Shown: positions 6,601 through 7,259 of the stretch, one piece after another
How the letters are laid out: the number at the start of each line of letters is the position of its first letter
How positions within the stretch are numbered: position 1 is the stretch's first letter
Origin: Candidatus Neomarinimicrobium atlanticum
GTDB taxonomy: Bacteria; Fidelibacterota; Marinisomatia; Marinisomatales; Marinisomataceae
Length of the DNA: 7,259 nt
Reading direction: 5' to 3'
NCBI GenBank assembly: GCA_000402815.1
Contig: AQSA01000032.1
Coordinates: forward strand, 1-7,259
Notes under the pieces: model-generated
Databases searched by the model: none
Told to the model about the DNA's origin: nothing
The model's input: the letters and a program-made list of their open reading frames with translations, nothing else
Translations under genes and position numbers: made by a program

Positions 6601-7259
6601 CCACCATCATATCTTGAACAATAGAACTGACCATTGATATACAATCTCACTCCATTACCAGTGTCTGAACCACAAGCAACATTTCCACTTGGTCCTGATG
6701 GCCCTCCCTGGGTCAATCCGTCTTCTTCTGGGTGGTAATTCCTAGTTATAACAAGATGATACCATTCATTGGCGCTTGTCAAAGGATTTGAGCCTGTAAA
6801 CAATGTTCGATAACCACCATTTCCTTGATAGTATAATTGTAATTGATTAGAACCATTAATATTAAAAGCAAGTAAATCAGTATTACCACTTTGATTATCT
6901 ATAAAGTAATATGGAGTATTTACCTCATCCAACTTAACCCACATACTAATTGTGAAATCTTCAATTCCATCCCCTTCAGATGCTGTATTTGTGGTATATC
7001 CGCTAAATGACGTCCAATCTACATCAAACTCAACTTTATCATTGCTACTGCCATCAAACTGTAAACTTCCGCCATTTGAAGAATCTCCTGAACCAGTAAC
7101 AACAGGAGCGTCATTGACTGCATTTACGGTAATAGTGATTGTTCCCGTATTACTATCTAATGTGCCATCATTGGCTTTATAGGTAATTGTTTCAGTACCA
7201 TTCCAGTCTTGATTCGCAGTATACGTTAAGGTTGCTCCACTGATACTTGTTGTACCATT
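3615..7259 (-). CDS. Large LamG/cadherin-like repeat surface or secreted protein, N-terminus outside window
   Basis: The frame is open from the window edge (codon AAT at 7259) to TAA at 3617-3615: 1214 residues with the N-terminus missing. The ATG at 6944 is internal, inside a LamG strand (DFTISMWVK), and is not a start. Order, numbered from the edge: partial cadherin-like repeat (1-50), LamG-type domain (about 65-320), seven cadherin-like repeats of about 90-102 residues (about 320-985), then a second LamG-type domain to the C-terminus. The repeats show NEDTA, DVDGD, TYTPNANWNGTDTFTYKAND and VNDAP landmarks of calcium-binding cadherin/VCBS-like modules. LamG domains commonly bind glycans or other ligands. 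The visible part has just two cysteines (196 and 214), fitting an extracellular place. No signal peptide can be seen and there is no obvious C-terminal sorting motif; it ends GASWSHE. Function is unknown; adhesion is only a guess. It has no evident tie to the aro genes. Confidence 0.9.
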   Translation of the reverse strand, partial: NGTTSISGATLTYTANQDWNGTETITYKANDGTLDSNTGTITITVNAVNDAPVVTGSGDSSNGGSLQFDGSSNDKVEFDVDWTSFSGYTTNTASEGDGIEDFTISMWVKLDEVNTPYYFIDNQSGNTDLLAFNINGSNQLQLYYQGNGGYRTLFTGSNPLTSANEWYHLVITRNYHPEEDGLTQGGPSGPSGNVACGSDTGNGVRLYINGQFYCSRYDGGTRYNWDQGLQLGLGNANDQDFDGNMDGFAIWDDDLTANEVSRIYDLGRGSDLTSNSGNYTSSSDLEIFYNFNDGSSTTLDDITGNSSQDGTVSGASFISLNATINATTNEDTAKAITLSATDVDGDNLTYSVVAAPDSGSVSLSGSTATYTPNTNFNGTDTFTYKANDGTVDSETGTVNITIAAVNDAPVSSAVSASTNEDTAKAITLSATDVEGSSLTYSIVSNPSNGSLSSVSGTGVTYTPSANWNGTDTFTYKANDGTVDSNTATVTITVVAVDDIPVVDAQTLSTNEDTAVSVTLTATDVDGDTIEFAIDTAPSNGTLNPNTASWFDGQFDYTPNLNYNGTDTILVKAKANGQQSVSVNITINIAAVNDIPTAADVTLNLPYESDHSYSVDMTTGASDVEGSNLTYQMLSTDNLTGSYSHDGSSGTGTFTSSTNFTGSAGYITYRASDGTAWSHSNTSGGKININITNDAPVASAVSASTNEDTAKAITLSATDAQSNSLTYSIVSNPSNGSLGNVSGTSVTYTPNANWNGTDTFTYKANDGPADSNTATVTVTVAAVNDLPTTTNYSVGDGTEDTNYLIDVFDTDNSATGTKIVPADIDGDTLTISIVSQGSNGTASVSGQRITYAPNANWNGTDTFTFKANDGIGDSNTSTVTVTVNAVNDIPTAADVTLNLPYESDRSYSIDMTTGASDVEGSNLTYQMLSTDNLTGSYSHNGSSGTGTFTANANFTGSAGYITYRASDGTDWSHSNTSGGKIYINITDTPGTKSLSFDGSNDEVTVSEDASLVATHFTYQFWIKPAQANPGGAHLRVLSRGNDGGSQNRLIVSHDPNETLQFGLFSDVSNGGRSETVNTNATLTTAWTHVVITFGTNGAGKIYLNGSADVTFDISEDDASHVDSGGLRIGSDGGSSDFNGKIDEVAFWDSVLTDAEVTALYNSGNGLDAASNSGNYTSSSDLQAYWKMSEQTGGSVADSSTNNNAGSVSGASWSHE
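3618..4290 (-). other. C-terminal LamG (concanavalin-like) domain of the large protein
   Basis: It begins at SLSFDGSNDEVTV and runs through FTYQFWIKP, WTHVVITF, KIYLNGS, FNGKIDEVAFWDSVLTDAEV and ALYNSGNG, the ordered strand motifs of the Laminin_G_3 type. A tail module, GNYTSSSDLQAYWKMSEQ, ends in GASWSHE and the stop. The first LamG domain ends in the same kind of tail (GNYTSSSDLEIFYNFNDG), so the pair are paralogous modules. It contains no cysteine. Confidence 0.85.
4306..4611 (-). repeat. Long direct repeat, copy 1 (module R7)
   Basis: This 306-base stretch aligns without gaps to 5188-5493. By eye I count about 24 differences, so roughly 92% identity, with long runs identical. The copies are 882 bases apart, a multiple of three, so recombination between them would keep the frame. 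Confidence 0.9.
5188..5493 (-). repeat. Long direct repeat, copy 2 (module R4)
   Basis: This is the partner of 4306-4611, of equal length and with no indels. Many of the differences are silent; the encoded modules differ at only a few residues (for example SDHSYSVD against SDRSYSID, and TAWSHS against TDWSHS). Confidence 0.9.
6300..7078 (-). other. First LamG (concanavalin-like) domain with a cysteine-bearing insertion
   Basis: It runs from SLQFDGSSNDKVEFD through FTISMWVKL, WYHLVITRN, RLYINGQFYCSRY, FDGNMDGFAIWDDDLTANEV and a GNYTSSSDLE tail. Compared with the C-terminal LamG domain it carries an insertion of about 25 residues between the LVITRN strand and RLYINGQ, containing PEEDG, GGPSGPSG and Cys196. 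Cys214 follows in FYC. These are the only two cysteines in the visible protein and could form a disulfide. The codon often read as a start at 6944 is in the middle of this domain. Confidence 0.8.

Noticed and set aside
6942..6944. ATG at 6944 as the start of the large gene
   Set aside because: The frame stays open upstream to the window edge, and this ATG lies inside a conserved LamG strand with LamG and cadherin-like sequence ahead of it.
6952..7182. Plus-strand ORF of 76 codons
   Set aside because: It is antisense to LamG1 and the preceding repeat; its hydrophobic look comes from the opposite strand's Thr/Asn/Val-rich code.

Overview
The window carries one strand of traffic: every supported gene lies on the minus strand and reads from high to low coordinates. 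The DNA is AT-rich, with strong GGAGG-type ribosome binding sites. It looks like a free-living, probably marine, low-GC bacterium. The lineage cannot be fixed from the sequence: SAR406/Marinimicrobia-like or low-GC marine proteobacterial origins are guesses based on the style of the large LamG/cadherin-like protein.

In transcription order: (1) 7259-3615 is the 3' part of a very large gene for a secreted-type modular protein. It has a partial cadherin-like repeat, a LamG domain, seven cadherin-like repeats and a second LamG domain. Its reading frame runs off the window edge, so the real start is not here. (2) 3614-3442 is a 173-base gap that is not empty. It holds an 18-codon leader peptide (MKNYFNYYYFRSRGTVEA) loaded with Tyr and Phe codons, followed by mutually exclusive hairpins. 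The last is a perfect 9-bp intrinsic terminator ending only 7 bases before the Shine-Dalgarno of the next gene. This is the layout of a ribosome-mediated transcription attenuator. (3) 3441 to the window edge is a tightly packed aromatic amino acid operon: chorismate mutase, class II DAHP synthase, class II EPSP synthase (aroA) and shikimate dehydrogenase (aroE, cut by the edge). The genes overlap by 1, 1 and 4 bases, so translation is probably coupled.

The operon combines the first step of the shikimate pathway (DAHP synthase), two middle steps (AroE, AroA) and the branch step toward Phe and Tyr (chorismate mutase). A leader that reads out Tyr/Phe-tRNA charging and contains no Trp codon fits this content: when Tyr or Phe is short the ribosome should stall, an antiterminator should form and the operon be transcribed. 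This attenuator is the most notable element in the window. Its logic is inferred from sequence and hand-drawn pairing, not from experiment.

The large upstream gene has no visible link to aromatic biosynthesis. Its interest is architectural: two internal 306-base segments about 92% identical, a second repeat pair in the same order, and a cysteine-bearing insertion in the first LamG domain.
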